Of a DNA stretch of 64,000 nucleotides, positions 44,726 to 53,823 are shown in pieces (position 1 is the stretch's first letter; the number at the start of each line of letters is the position of its first letter). The translations under genes and the position numbers were made by a program. The stretch is from the NCBI RefSeq assembly GCF_030818015.1, contig NZ_JAUSZX010000001.1, positions 2,356,001 to 2,420,000 on the forward strand. Reading direction: 5' to 3'. Source of the DNA: Arthrobacter globiformis. Lineage in GTDB: Bacteria > Actinomycetota > Actinomycetes > Actinomycetales > Micrococcaceae. The notes beneath the pieces were generated by a model. That model had not been told where the DNA came from, made no database searches, and saw nothing but the letters and a program-made list of their open reading frames with translations.

Positions 44726-45118
44726 ATGACGTTCAATGAATCCGAGTCCTCGGCTTGCTCAGTACATCACTGCTCGGCCCATTTCGTGAGTCGGATTCCG
44801 GCTGAGCCTGGGAACGTCGTCTCGTCTCAGTTGGCCTGCGCGGCAGCTGGTGGTGGAGAGGGATTCCCAGCGCCGCAAAAGGATCGTCAAGCTCGGATGG
44901 GTTGGGGCTCAAAGTGCTCACAAAAGAGGGTGTGGACAGTGTCCACATCCTGGGCTTCGGATTCGGTTGTACCGGCCTCGGACTGGGCCGGACTGGGGAT
45001 GTTTTCGAAAGAGTGGCGGATTTGCGGGGGAAGAGGCTGGTTCGAGTCCCACCTCGGGCACGTGTTTCCCCTGTTTAGGGGCTTTTTAGCCTCTGACTGT
45101 GGACAATTTGTGTTGTGA
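44726..45118 (+). CDS. Small repeat-borne ORF (copy B)
   Basis: The frame starts MTFNESESSACSVHHCSAH after GAAGGGAGG and corresponds to the frame at 14992. After about 35 codons the two predicted proteins diverge by frame although the DNA stays similar, so only the first part could be a shared peptide. No family is recognised. Confidence 0.3.
   Translation: MTFNESESSACSVHHCSAHFVSRIPAEPGNVVSSQLACAAAGGGEGFPAPQKDRQARMGWGSKCSQKRVWTVSTSWASDSVVPASDWAGLGMFSKEWRICGGRGWFESHLGHVFPLFRGFLASDCGQFVL
44928..44950. other. Inverted repeat in repeat B
   Basis: Arms GGGTGTGGACA and TGTCCACATCC around a single G, with one G-T pair. The internal C-G pair of repeat A is G-C here, a compensatory double change. 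Confidence 0.6.
45039..45061 (+). other. tRNA 3'-end-like segment (copy B)
   Basis: Identical to 15292-15314 over all 23 bases although the flanks differ. Upstream, GAGTGGCGGA resembles the D-arm start of class II tRNAs such as tRNA-Leu, but no complete tRNA can be folded. Confidence 0.5.
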
Positions 45119-45140
45119 AGGGCCCCGTCGGGGGCCTTTT
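45118..45140 (+). terminator. Rho-independent terminator (copy B)
   Basis: AAGGGCCCC, GTC loop, GGGGGCC and a T-run, equivalent to 15371-15394. Confidence 0.65.
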
Positions 45141-45870
45141 CATTGGTGGCCGATGGTGTGGCCCGGCGCCTCCTTGCCTTTCTGGATGGACGGGTTGTTG
45201 TTCGTTACCAGTTCATGGGCTTCCTTGGCTTGGGCAACATGACCTGAGAAGAATTCGGTGCCGGTTTCTTTTCTAGGTCGTTGGGTGTTCACAACGCTTC
45301 TCCCTCTCGGTTGTTGTTGGCGTTGTTGCTTATTCATGGTGGGTGCGGGGGAGGGCGGCATGACTTGTGCCCAGCTGTTAGGGAACCGGTTCCGGCGGAC
45401 TCCCGACGCTGCTTTGACACCGGTTACCGTGCCTGACTTGGAGCCGGCATCGCCGTATATGTGGCCCATCAAGGTCACACCACCTTTCATCCTGCACCCT
45501 GTGTTTTGGGGACGTTACCTGTTCATGGCTAACGTTCGGCGTCTACTTCATCACGCTGTACTCTCGTTGCGCGCCGTCTTTGATCCGCTGCTGGATGGAT
45601 GCTCTTTCATATCCGTTCATGGCCAGCCTGCTAAATGACTACCTGACGCCGGTGGACTGTTGCCGCGTCGAGAGGCGTGGGTAGCCGATTAGCTTCGGCA
45701 TGGCGCTCTCACGTGTCTCACAACCAACGATGAATCCGCCACACATCGTTTATGCGACACAGCAAGTGGGACATTTGACCTGGTTCGCCGTATAAAGGGT
45801 CTCCAGCGGGTGTCGTGTTTAGGAGTCGTCCCAACAGAGGTCAGAAGTCGTTTGCAGTGGGTCCTCGCTT

Positions 45871-46737
45871 TTAGCCTGCTCCTCGTTCAAGATCAGCGAG
45901 TTCTGATTCGAGTTGCTGGGTCAGGTTTCGTAGGCGCCGGAGGTGCTCTTGGGAGACGCGTCCCGGTTGGGTTGTGACTTGTGCGTCGACGTCGAAGACG
46001 GTGTTGGGGCTGTGCCAGACATTGAACCATTCGAGACCATGGCCGAGAGCGTCCCGGGTTACGCCTTGGAGCAGGAGCAGTGGTTCGCGGGTGTTGATGT
46101 TCAGTTTCCGCGCCAGGTCAGGATCTGAGGACACGGCCTGGACCTGACGGGGTCCTCCGGCGGGGTGGTAACCGTGGTCGCGCATCAGGCTGAGGAGTGA
46201 CGCGTTTTCGAGCAGTTCCACGGTGAAGTGCGGGAAGAAGTCGCGCGGGACCCAGGTCCGCATGAAAGCAACGGGAAGATCATCGAGGTAGCGGACCCGC
46301 TCGATTTTCCAGGTGTTGGTGGTATTGAGGGCCTCGATGCCTGCCTGGGGCGGCTCGGATGGTTCTACGGTGAGGACGTGAGTGCGCAGGCGCTGGCCGT
46401 GTGCGGCTGCCTGTTCATCCAGGCCGCCCGCGCGCTGAACGTGCCGGCGGAGGACGGGCGTTGCGGCTACTACGCTGCCGCGGCCGCGCTGGCGTCGGAT
46501 CAGGCCGAGGTCGGCAAGGCCTGACAGGGCCTGACGCACAACGCTGCGGGAGACACCGAACTGCCTTTGCAGTTCCTCTTCAGTGGGCAGCGAGGAGCCC
46601 GGGGACAGTGCAAGGTCCACGATCTGCCGGTGCAGGATGTCCCGAATTTGAGCATGGAGCGGGCCTCCGGCTTCCCGGTTTAAACCACCGCTGCGTCCCG
46701 CCGGCTCCGACGCTGTTTCTGCTGGTTCCAAACTCAC
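45871..46737 (-). CDS. GntR/HutC-family regulator of the RLP operon
   Basis: The 288-residue protein starts at GTG 46737 after GAGGAGTTAGC; the frame reaches 46761. The winged helix is LHAQIRDILHRQIVDLALSP, TEEELQRQFGVSRSVVRQAL and DLGLIRRQRGRGSVVA. A UTRA sensor domain follows (WKIERVRYLDDLPVAFMRTW, PLLLLQGVTRDALGHGLEWF) which binds a sugar-phosphate-like effector. It is divergent from the RuBisCO-like operon, and a perfect inverted repeat at 46837 lies between them, so it probably represses that operon and itself until a pathway metabolite appears. Confidence 0.9.
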   Translation of the reverse strand: MSLEPAETASEPAGRSGGLNREAGGPLHAQIRDILHRQIVDLALSPGSSLPTEEELQRQFGVSRSVVRQALSGLADLGLIRRQRGRGSVVAATPVLRRHVQRAGGLDEQAAAHGQRLRTHVLTVEPSEPPQAGIEALNTTNTWKIERVRYLDDLPVAFMRTWVPRDFFPHFTVELLENASLLSLMRDHGYHPAGGPRQVQAVSSDPDLARKLNINTREPLLLLQGVTRDALGHGLEWFNVWHSPNTVFDVDAQVTTQPGRVSQEHLRRLRNLTQQLESELADLERGAG

Positions 46738-46836
46738 GCTAACTCCTCTGCCGCTGTGCAAATCTTAGCCCTCCCGCCGCCTGCCTAGCCCGTGTAGTGG
46801 CATAGCCGGCCTTGACGTGACCCACACCACCCATTA

Positions 46837-46861
46837 TTGTACGTATCAAAGGTACGTACAA
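46837..46861. promoter_or_regulatory. GntR-type operator candidate
   Basis: TTGTACGTA and TACGTACAA are perfect 9-bp arms around TCAAAGG. The dyad sits 100 bp upstream of the GntR gene and 146 bp upstream of the RuBisCO-like gene, the place expected for an operator controlling both. Confidence 0.6.
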
Positions 46862-47006
46862 CTTCGGCTAGGAATCACAGGAGATGCCGTGGACCCGAAG
46901 TGCGAGTCACCTACTTGAGCCCGCATCGGCGCGTGAGCGACGTGAAAGTACCTGCAAGTGACAGCCGGATACGTGAGTTTCAAAAACCCCTCGAATTGGA
47001 GAATCC

Positions 47007-48272
47007 ATGCGCGACCCGCGCTCGGTGCGTTGCACCTACTACCTAGAGTCCGAGATTGACCCCGGGAAGGCCGCCGCCATCATGGCGGGCGAGCAGTCCA
47101 GCGGCACCTTCCTGCCGGTCCCGGGCGAATCGGCCCGGATCCGGGAACGGCACGCCGCCCGGATATCCGATGTGCAGGAGCTTGGTTTTTGCCGGCCTTC
47201 CTTGCCGTCACGGGCTAACCCGGAAAAAGTCCGCGCAGCATTGGTGACCGTTGATTTCCCGATGGAGAACGTCGGAACCGACCTGGCGACCCTGCAGACC
47301 GCCATTGCAGGCAACCTCTTCGAACTGGGCGACCTCTACGCGTGCCGGTTGCAGGACATTGAGCTGCCAGAGGACTTCGTGGCCGCCCACCCTGGCCCGG
47401 CCTTCGGCATCGAGGGGACGCGCAAGCTCATCAGTGACGTTCAGGGCGTGATGGTCGGCACCATCGTCAAACCCAATGTCGGGCTCTCGGAAGAGGAGTT
47501 CCGGCTGGTGGTCCGGGACTTGGCGATGGCGTCCATTGACCTGATCAAAGACGACGAGCTCATGACCGATCCGGCGTATCTGCCCTTGGAACGCCGGGTC
47601 GCAGTCGCCACCGAAGAAATCCGCGCCGCCGAGCAGGTCACGGGCCACTCGACCATGTATGCCTTCAACATCACCGGTGACCTCGCCAGCCTGCAGAAGC
47701 GCCACGACCTGGTTGTTGAAGCCGGTGGCCGCTGCGTGATGCTGAACATCCCGGTAATGGGGCTCCCAGCCCTGGCCCTGCTGCGCAGCTTCGCCGAGGT
47801 ACCGATCCACGGCCACCGCGCCGGCCTCGCCGCCTCCATGCGGTCCAAGGCCCTGGGCATGGACTACCGGGTCTGGCAGCAAATGGCCCGCCTTGCCGGT
47901 GCTGACCACCTGCATGCCAGTGGACTGGGCAGCAAGTTCTACGAACTGGACGAAGAGGTCGCGGCCAACATCCGCAGCCTGCTCGAACCCCTCGGACAGA
48001 CCATTGCACCACTTCCAGTGTTGTCCTCCGGGCAGAACGTCACCACTCCCGGCCCCACCTTCGACGCGGTGGGGTCCACCGACCTGATGATGCTCGCCGG
48101 CGGCGGCGTCGCAGCCCACCCGGACGGCCCCGGCGCCGGAGTGCGGAGCCTGCGCCAGGCGTGGAAAGCGGCCGTGAACGGAGTTCCGCTGCAGACGGCA
48201 GCCGACAAACTCGCCTCAACGGGGGACGATGCTCTCCTGCACGCAGTCCAGACTTTTGGGAAAGGTGCCTGA
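47007..48272 (+). CDS. RuBisCO-like protein (form IV), acid-sugar decarboxylase candidate
   Basis: The 421-residue protein belongs to the RuBisCO large-subunit superfamily. Visible active-site positions: GTIVKPNVGL with Lys155, DLIKDDE with Lys181, Asp183 and Glu184 (the carbamylated Lys and Mg ligands), HGHRAG with His268, LGSKFYE with Lys310 in loop 6, and a GGGVAAHP phosphate-loop region near 365. The Lys residues that true RuBisCO needs are thus mostly kept. With the adjacent DUF1537 kinase, the best analogue is the OiaX/OiaT group that acts on 3-oxo-isoapionate 4-phosphate. True carbon fixation is unlikely, since there is no phosphoribulokinase or small subunit. ATG 47007 follows TTGGAGAATCC. 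First gene of the operon. Confidence 0.85.
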   Translation: MRDPRSVRCTYYLESEIDPGKAAAIMAGEQSSGTFLPVPGESARIRERHAARISDVQELGFCRPSLPSRANPEKVRAALVTVDFPMENVGTDLATLQTAIAGNLFELGDLYACRLQDIELPEDFVAAHPGPAFGIEGTRKLISDVQGVMVGTIVKPNVGLSEEEFRLVVRDLAMASIDLIKDDELMTDPAYLPLERRVAVATEEIRAAEQVTGHSTMYAFNITGDLASLQKRHDLVVEAGGRCVMLNIPVMGLPALALLRSFAEVPIHGHRAGLAASMRSKALGMDYRVWQQMARLAGADHLHASGLGSKFYELDEEVAANIRSLLEPLGQTIAPLPVLSSGQNVTTPGPTFDAVGSTDLMMLAGGGVAAHPDGPGAGVRSLRQAWKAAVNGVPLQTAADKLASTGDDALLHAVQTFGKGA

Positions 48273-48273
48273 C

Positions 48274-49572
48274 ATGCCAGCTTTCGGTTTCGTCGCAGAC
48301 GACCTCACCGGAGCCGCCGACGTCCTGGCCCAGTCCCACCGCTACGGCCTGGAAGCTGCGCTGGTCATCGGGGACGCGCCGCTGCCCACGGACACCGACG
48401 TCGTCGGGTTCGCAGGACCGGCCCGCTCCCTGTCCGGAACAGCGTTCGACACCCTGGTAACCCGTGACCTCGCCGGGATTGCGGCCCTGAATCTGGACGT
48501 GCTGCTGTACAAGGTCTGCTCCACCTTCGACAGCTCCGTCACTGTCGGGAGCATCGGCCGCGGGATCCAGCTGCTCCATCAGCAATTCCCCCTGCACGGC
48601 CCCGTTCCCGTGGTGCCCGCCCAGCCGGGCTTCGGCCGGTACACCGCCTTCAGCAACCACTACGCCACCTACGCCGGCAAAATCTACCGGCTGGACCGCC
48701 ACCCGGTCATGTCCCGGCACCCCTCCACCCCCATGTCCGAGGCGGACCTGCGCCAGGTCCTGGCCGAACAACTCGGCGGCACCCAGGTGCCCGAGGCGAT
48801 CCACCTGCCCGCCTTTGACGACGGCACCTTCAAGGACTCCTGGGCGGACCGGCGCCGGGAACCCGGGGCACAGGCCTTTGTCGTCGACGCCGTGGACGAA
48901 CACCAGATGGACGCCATCGCAGAAGCACTCACTCGGGAAGAACACGGCCACGGACCCTCGATCGTCGTGGGATCCGGCGGCATCATGGCAGCACTGGCAC
49001 GGTCCCTCTCGGACCAGCCTCCGCGCACACCCGGCCCGCAACGCCCGTCCGGACCGGTTCTCGCCGTCAGCGCTTCAGCGTCCAGCACCACAGCCGAGCA
49101 AATCAACGACGCCATCTCAAACGGCTGGGAGGACGTTCCCGTCCCTGCCGAACTGCTGCAACGCGATGACACCACCCTCGTGGCAGCCCTCGATGAACGG
49201 GTGTCCGCTGCCCTTCGGGCAGGCAGGAACGTCGTCGTGCACACCACCCGCGGATCGGCAGACCCCCGCTACGACGCCGGCAAACCGGTGGACGCAGGCT
49301 ACGTCGGCGCACTGATCGGCGGCATCGCCGCCCGGATGGCCGACGCCGGGCTCACCCGCGACATCGCCGTGTGCGGCGGCGACACCTCCAGCCACGCACT
49401 CATCGCCATGGGTGTACGCCAGCTGCGCGTTTCTGACCAGTTCGTCACAGCCGGCCCAATCCTGCGGGCCGACGGCGCCTCCGCTGTCGGCGGGTGCCGC
49501 CTGCTGCTCAAGGGCGGACAGGTCGGCCCGACCGACATCCTGCGCCGCTTCGCCGGCCAACTCCCCAGCTGA
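48274..49572 (+). CDS. DUF1537 four-carbon acid sugar kinase
   Basis: The 432-residue protein opens MPAFGFVADDLTGAADVLAQ, the N-terminal substrate-domain signature of the DUF1537 kinases (OtnK, DtnK, OiaK). KVCSTFDSSVTVGSIGRGIQ is also typical. The C-terminal nucleotide-binding domain shows VAVSASASSTTAEQI, VVVHTTRGSADPRYD and IAVCGGDTSSHALIAMGV. Family members phosphorylate threonate, erythronate, 2-oxo-tetronates or 3-oxo-isoapionate. The ATG lies two bases after the RuBisCO-like stop, so the two products are made together; the kinase should supply the phosphorylated substrate for that enzyme. Confidence 0.88.
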   Translation: MPAFGFVADDLTGAADVLAQSHRYGLEAALVIGDAPLPTDTDVVGFAGPARSLSGTAFDTLVTRDLAGIAALNLDVLLYKVCSTFDSSVTVGSIGRGIQLLHQQFPLHGPVPVVPAQPGFGRYTAFSNHYATYAGKIYRLDRHPVMSRHPSTPMSEADLRQVLAEQLGGTQVPEAIHLPAFDDGTFKDSWADRRREPGAQAFVVDAVDEHQMDAIAEALTREEHGHGPSIVVGSGGIMAALARSLSDQPPRTPGPQRPSGPVLAVSASASSTTAEQINDAISNGWEDVPVPAELLQRDDTTLVAALDERVSAALRAGRNVVVHTTRGSADPRYDAGKPVDAGYVGALIGGIAARMADAGLTRDIAVCGGDTSSHALIAMGVRQLRVSDQFVTAGPILRADGASAVGGCRLLLKGGQVGPTDILRRFAGQLPS

Positions 49573-49626
49573 TCCCCCCAACACAATTCCTCCACGCATC
49601 ACCAGAACCAACGAAAGGCGGCCCCC

Positions 49627-50670
49627 ATGCGGGCAGTAGTTAAGAACGCAGCCGAGCGAGGCGTAACCTACATCACCGACGCCGGCGACCCCAAGGCCAC
49701 AGAAGGCTCCGTCGTCATCGAAGTCGGCGCCGCGTCCCTGTGCGGCACCGACCGTGAACTCTACGAATGGACCCCCTCTGCCCAGGCGTTCAACCTCAAC
49801 CTCCCGGTCATCCTCGGCCACGAAGGCGCAGGAACCATCGTCGAGGTCGGTCCCGGAGTGACCGGACTGCAGGTTGGCGACCAGGTCGCCCTCGAAAGTC
49901 ACCTGACCTGCGGCCAGTGCTTCCCCTGCCGCACCGGAGACGCCCACACCTGCGAACGCACCGGGATCTTGGGCATGCACATCGACGGCGTCTTCGCCGA
50001 ATACGCTGCCGTGCCGCAGGACATCTGCGTCAAGCTCCCCACCGGCCTGTCCCTCGAATCCGGAGCTTTGCTCGAGGCAGCCGGTGTGGCCGTGCATGCC
50101 ATCCAGCGCGCCAATTACTCCGTCGCAGGCCGGGCCGTGCTCGTCAGCGGCGCAGGCCCGGTCGGCCTCGTCGTCGTGAACCTGGCACTGCTCATGGGCG
50201 CCAGCCATGTCATCGCCGTCGACCCCAACCCCTACCGGCGCGCCCAAGCCGAAAAGCTCGGTGCGACCGCCCTGCACCCCAACGACGGCATCATCGAACG
50301 CTGCCGCGAACTGACCGGCCGCCGCGGCGGCTTCGACGTCGCCTTCGAATGCTCAGGAGCGCCCGGCACCCTGACGACCCTCTTCGAGGCCGTCCGCCGC
50401 GAAGCCACCGTCATCACCGTCGGACATCCCAGCCGCCCCGCGGAAGTCGACATCGCCGCATACATCAACAAAAAAGGCATCACCCTTCGCGGTATCTTCG
50501 GTCGCCGTCTCTGGGAAACCTGGGAACAAAGCCTGCTGCTGCTGGACTCCGGGAAGCTGGAGCTGGACTGGCTCATCACCCACCGCAAGAAGCTCAGCGA
50601 AATCGACGAAGCCGTCGAACTGCTCACCGGAGACGCCTGCAAAGTCCTGCTCATCCCGGGCCTGGGCTAA
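49627..50670 (+). CDS. Zinc-dependent medium-chain dehydrogenase
   Basis: The 347-residue MDR protein has SLCGTDRELYEW (first catalytic Cys), GHEGAGTIVEVGPG (catalytic His and Glu), and four Cys of the structural zinc in SHLTCGQCFPC and DAHTCERTG. VLVSGAGPVGLVVVNLALLM is the Rossmann motif. It resembles the sorbitol/threonine dehydrogenase branch and should oxidise a secondary hydroxyl of a sugar acid or polyol to a ketone. In this operon it may make the 3-oxo acid that the DUF1537 kinase phosphorylates, in place of the apionate oxidoisomerase of known pathways. ATG 49627 follows AAAGGCGGCCCCC. Confidence 0.85.
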   Translation: MRAVVKNAAERGVTYITDAGDPKATEGSVVIEVGAASLCGTDRELYEWTPSAQAFNLNLPVILGHEGAGTIVEVGPGVTGLQVGDQVALESHLTCGQCFPCRTGDAHTCERTGILGMHIDGVFAEYAAVPQDICVKLPTGLSLESGALLEAAGVAVHAIQRANYSVAGRAVLVSGAGPVGLVVVNLALLMGASHVIAVDPNPYRRAQAEKLGATALHPNDGIIERCRELTGRRGGFDVAFECSGAPGTLTTLFEAVRREATVITVGHPSRPAEVDIAAYINKKGITLRGIFGRRLWETWEQSLLLLDSGKLELDWLITHRKKLSEIDEAVELLTGDACKVLLIPGLG

Positions 50671-50743
50671 CCCCAGCCCTCACCGGAACTGACGGTCCGA
50701 CCCGTGCAGCTCCCAACCACCCAGTTATTCAGAGGAGAAATCA

Positions 50744-51772
50744 ATGTCGATTCCCATCAAGAAAGCCCTGGAAAGAATCCCCGGCGGAATGATGCTGGTG
50801 CCCCTTGGCATCGGCGCCGTCATCCACACCCTCGCCCCAGACGCCGGAAAATTCTTCGGGTCCTTCACCGGAGCCTTCTTCACCGGCCTTCCGCCCCTCC
50901 TTGCCGTGTTCTTCGTATGCCTCGGTGCGACACTCGAAGTCAAATCAACGCCGTACATCCTCAAAAAGGGCGGCGTGCTCCTCGGCTCCAAAATCCTCTT
51001 CGCAATCCTGATCGGCGTCATCGCCGGACGCTTCCTCGGCGAAGCGCCCATCGAAACCGGGATCCTTGCCGGCCTCTCAACCCTCGCACTCGTCGCCGCC
51101 CTGAACGACACCAACGGCGGCCTCTACATCTCCCTGATGGGACAGTTCGGCCGCAAACGCGACGCCGGAGCCTACTCCATCCTCTCGCTCGAATCCGGCC
51201 CCTTCCTGACCATGGTCACCCTCGGCATCGCCGGCCTCGCCGCCTTCCCCTGGCAGGCACTCGTCGGCGCCATCCTCCCACTGGCACTGGGCATGCTCCT
51301 CGGAAACCTGGACAAGAACATGCGGCATCTCCTGGCCCCGCTGGTACCGGCAATGGTTCCGTTCCTGGGCCTGGCCCTCGGCCTGACCATCAACCTCAAC
51401 GCCGTCGTCGAAGCAGGACTGCTCGGCATCGCACTCGGCCTGTTCGTGGTCTTCATCGGCGGCGCCGTGCTGCTACTCGCCGACAAACTCACCGGCGGCG
51501 ACGGCGTGGCCGGCCTCGCCGCAGCAACCACAGCCGGCAACGCGGCCCTCGTCCCGGCCATCGTCGCCGCGGCCAACCCCGTCTACGCGCCGGCGGCAGA
51601 CCACGCCACCGTCCTGGTCGCAGCCTCGGTCGTCGTCTCCGCAGTGCTCTGCCCGATCGTGACTGCCGCCTGGGCGCGCAGGGTGCAGAAGAAACTGGTC
51701 GCAGCAGAGATGAACAAGAGCCCAGCCGAGGTGGCAGCCGTACCCAAGCACGCGGTAGAACCTCAAAACTGA
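50744..51772 (+). CDS. kdgT: 2-keto-3-deoxygluconate permease-family transporter
   Basis: The 342-residue membrane protein has about ten segments and the family pattern [54 protein letters not shown] and [20 protein letters not shown]. KdgT carriers import 2-keto-3-deoxygluconate and related acids with protons. It is the last gene of the operon, preceded by AGAGGAGAAATCA, and followed by a large hairpin. It should bring in the acid sugar that the three enzymes process; whether the substrate is KDG itself is open, as no KDG kinase or aldolase is present. Confidence 0.88.
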   Translation: MSIPIKKALERIPGGMMLVPLGIGAVIHTLAPDAGKFFGSFTGAFFTGLPPLLAVFFVCLGATLEVKSTPYILKKGGVLLGSKILFAILIGVIAGRFLGEAPIETGILAGLSTLALVAALNDTNGGLYISLMGQFGRKRDAGAYSILSLESGPFLTMVTLGIAGLAAFPWQALVGAILPLALGMLLGNLDKNMRHLLAPLVPAMVPFLGLALGLTINLNAVVEAGLLGIALGLFVVFIGGAVLLLADKLTGGDGVAGLAAATTAGNAALVPAIVAAANPVYAPAADHATVLVAASVVVSAVLCPIVTAAWARRVQKKLVAAEMNKSPAEVAAVPKHAVEPQN

Positions 51773-51794
51773 CCCACCTAGTACCAAAGGCAAC

Positions 51795-51830
51795 CGGGCG
51801 GGGCATGCACACAAATGCATGCCCCGCCCG
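51795..51830. terminator. Operon-end hairpin
   Basis: Perfect 15-bp arms at 51795-51809 and 51816-51830 with a six-base loop, 23 bp after the permease stop. No T-run follows, which is common for actinobacterial terminators. Confidence 0.7.
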
Positions 51831-51871
51831 CTCTCTACACAGAAGCTTGATTAAAGCCGGGAAGGAGCAAC

Positions 51872-52123
51872 ATGAACGCGGACACTCAGATGCCGAACGT
51901 CCTGACGCTTGAGACCAAAGCCCGCCCGCTCAGCTACCACAGCTGGGTCCACCTAAACCCGGGGGACCGAGTCACCGTCAAACGGAGCGGGTTCGCGCAA
52001 GAGCACGGCACCGTGGACGACGTTGGCGAGGACGCCACATACTTTTGGGTCTGGATCGACGGGCAAAGCCGAAGCCTAATCTTTCACGGTGACGGCTCAG
52101 TCATCCACAAAATCCTCCCCTAG
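51872..52123 (+). CDS. Small hypothetical protein, 83 aa
   Basis: ATG 51872 follows GGGAAGGAGCAAC, a strong site. The protein appears to be a small beta barrel (WVHLNPGDRVTVKRSGFAQE, GTVDDVGEDATYFWVWIDG, RSLIFHGDGSVIHKI), like SH3-type or KOW-like modules. I do not know its role. It lies between the operon terminator and an IS256-family element. Confidence 0.65.
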   Translation: MNADTQMPNVLTLETKARPLSYHSWVHLNPGDRVTVKRSGFAQEHGTVDDVGEDATYFWVWIDGQSRSLIFHGDGSVIHKILP

Positions 52124-52268
52124 CGATCACAGCAAGAAGAGACCAAGGCGGCCAGTAGAAGAACAACCTGCTGGACCAGGCCGCTTGGACCAAGATGGCG
52201 GCTACGGTAGTAGCAGCTTTTTCGCCATCAGGGCGCAGCTCTCCAGTCGGCGACTGGGCCGGATTGGG

Positions 52269-53565
52269 GGACTGTAAGAATAACGGTGTGTGGGGTCCGG
52301 CCGGATCCGAAAGGAGACGGCCGTGTCAGAGTCCACGACCGAGATGGCAGGGGTGATGATCGATCCTGTGACGGGAGAGATCATCGATCAGAAGGAGCTT
52401 GCGGAGCGGCTGCTCACGCAGGCCAAGGAGCAGGGCGTGAGCCTCGTAGGCCCGGGCGGGCTGCTGAACCAGCTCACGAGGAATGTGCTCGAGACCGCGC
52501 TGGAAGCGGAACTGACCGAGCACCTGGGCCACGAGCATGGCCAGACGCCGATCGCAGCCAACATGCGCAACGGCACCAGGCCGAAGACCCTGCTGACCGA
52601 GATCGGCCCGGTCGAGATTGAGGTGCCCCGGGATCGGGACGGCTCTTTCGAGCCGGTGATCGTACCCAATCGGAAACGGCGTCTGGACGGGATCGACCAT
52701 ATCGTGCTCTCACTCTCTGCCCGTGGGCTGACCACTGGGGAAATCGCCGCGCACTTCGAGGAGATCTACGGGGCCAAGGTCTCCAAAGACACCATCAGCC
52801 GCATCACGGAGAAGGTTGTTGGCGAACTCGCGGAGTGGTCTGCCCGTCCACTGGATCCGATCTATCCGGTGCTCTTCGTTGACGCGATCGTAGTCAAGGT
52901 CCGTGACGGGCAGGTGCGCAACACCCCGTTCTACGTCGTCATGGGCGTCACCGTGAACGGGGAGCGGGAGAACCTGGGCATCTGGGCCGGCAACGGCGGC
53001 GAGGGCGCCCGGTTCTGGCTGCAGGTATTCTCCGAGCTAAAGAACCGCGGCGTGGAAGACGTATTCATCGCTGTCTGCGATGGGCTCAAGGGCCTGCCGG
53101 AGGCGATCACCGCGACGGCATCGTCAAGGCGCTCAAGCCCGTCTACACGGCCCCGTCCGAGCAGGCCGCGAAGGACCGGTTCGCCGAGTTCACGACCGAA
53201 TGGGGCCAGCGATATCCGGCCATCATGCGGCTCTGGGAGTCCTCCTGGGCGGAATTCGTGCCGTTCATGGAGTACGACGTGGAAATCCGACGAGTGATCT
53301 GCACGACGAACGCAATCGAGTCGATCAACGCACGCTACCGAAGAGCAGTAAGGGCCCGCGGGCACTTTCCGAACGAAACCGCTGCGCTGAAATGCCTGTA
53401 CCTGGTCACCAGATCTCTTGATCCCACCGGCGGCGGTCGGGCACGCTGGGTGACGAGGTGGAAGCCCTCACTAAACGCGTTCGCGATTACCTTCGCCGGC
53501 CGGTTCGAAAGAAGCATTCACTAATGAAAACCGGCCGGACCCACAAACCGTTTATCGGACAGTCC
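52269..53565 (+). mobile_element. IS256-family element, internally deleted
   Basis: The ends form imperfect inverted repeats: GGACTGTAAGAATAACGGT at the left and, on the other strand, GGACTGTCCGATAAACGGT at the right, both continuing into TGTGGG and TCCGGCCGG. The element is about 1.3 kb. A second copy of its left end is the relic at 24635. Confidence 0.85.
52323..53524 (+). pseudogene. IS256-family (Mutator-type) transposase, deleted and frameshifted
   Basis: From GTG 52323 (after AAAGGAGACGGCC) the first 260 residues are good: LNQLTRNVLETALEAELTEH, RNGTRPKTLLTEIGPVEIEV, DPIYPVLFVDAIVVKVRDGQ (first catalytic Asp), and FIAVCDGLKGLPEAI (second). Immediately after, near 53105, the segment usually reading TWP...IVH...R is missing and the frame changes; DGIVKALKPVYTAPSEQAAK through ICTTNAIESINARYRRAVRA (catalytic Glu) and the C-terminus follow in the new frame. 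The deletion removes roughly 25-30 codons, so the enzyme is inactive. Confidence 0.85.
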
Positions 53566-53823
53566 CTCGAACTAGGCCGGTGAATGGTCGGGGGAGTGGC
53601 CTACTCTTCTTCCAAGCCAGGCCGAGCCTTGCGAAGGCGTGCTTGGAAGTGTGGCTGTCGCTCCCGGGCAGAAGGTGTTCTCGCCTATGAACACCCGTGG
53701 GGCCGCTGCATGGCGTGCTCACCGAGCGTTTCGAAGTGCAGGGTGAGCTCAGCGCGCGGTCGGGAGGGTGAACTGTTTGCGGATGCGGTCCCTGATGTGC
53801 TCCGGACTGTCGGCCAGAACCGC

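Larger units (their letters stand above)
44608..45770 (+). repeat. Repeat B, second copy of the 1.1-kb unit
   Basis: Same orientation and order of elements as 14890-16030: small ORF, hairpin, tRNA-end-like segment, terminator, then the conserved distal part ending TTTATGCGACACAG. The central 250 bp is close to 90 percent identical by eye; the edges are more diverged with several indels. Its left edge cuts a DedA gene. Confidence 0.75.

Noticed and set aside
47007..48272. True carbon-fixing RuBisCO
   Set aside because: There is no small subunit or phosphoribulokinase, and the gene sits with a DUF1537 kinase and sugar-acid permease, as form IV proteins do.
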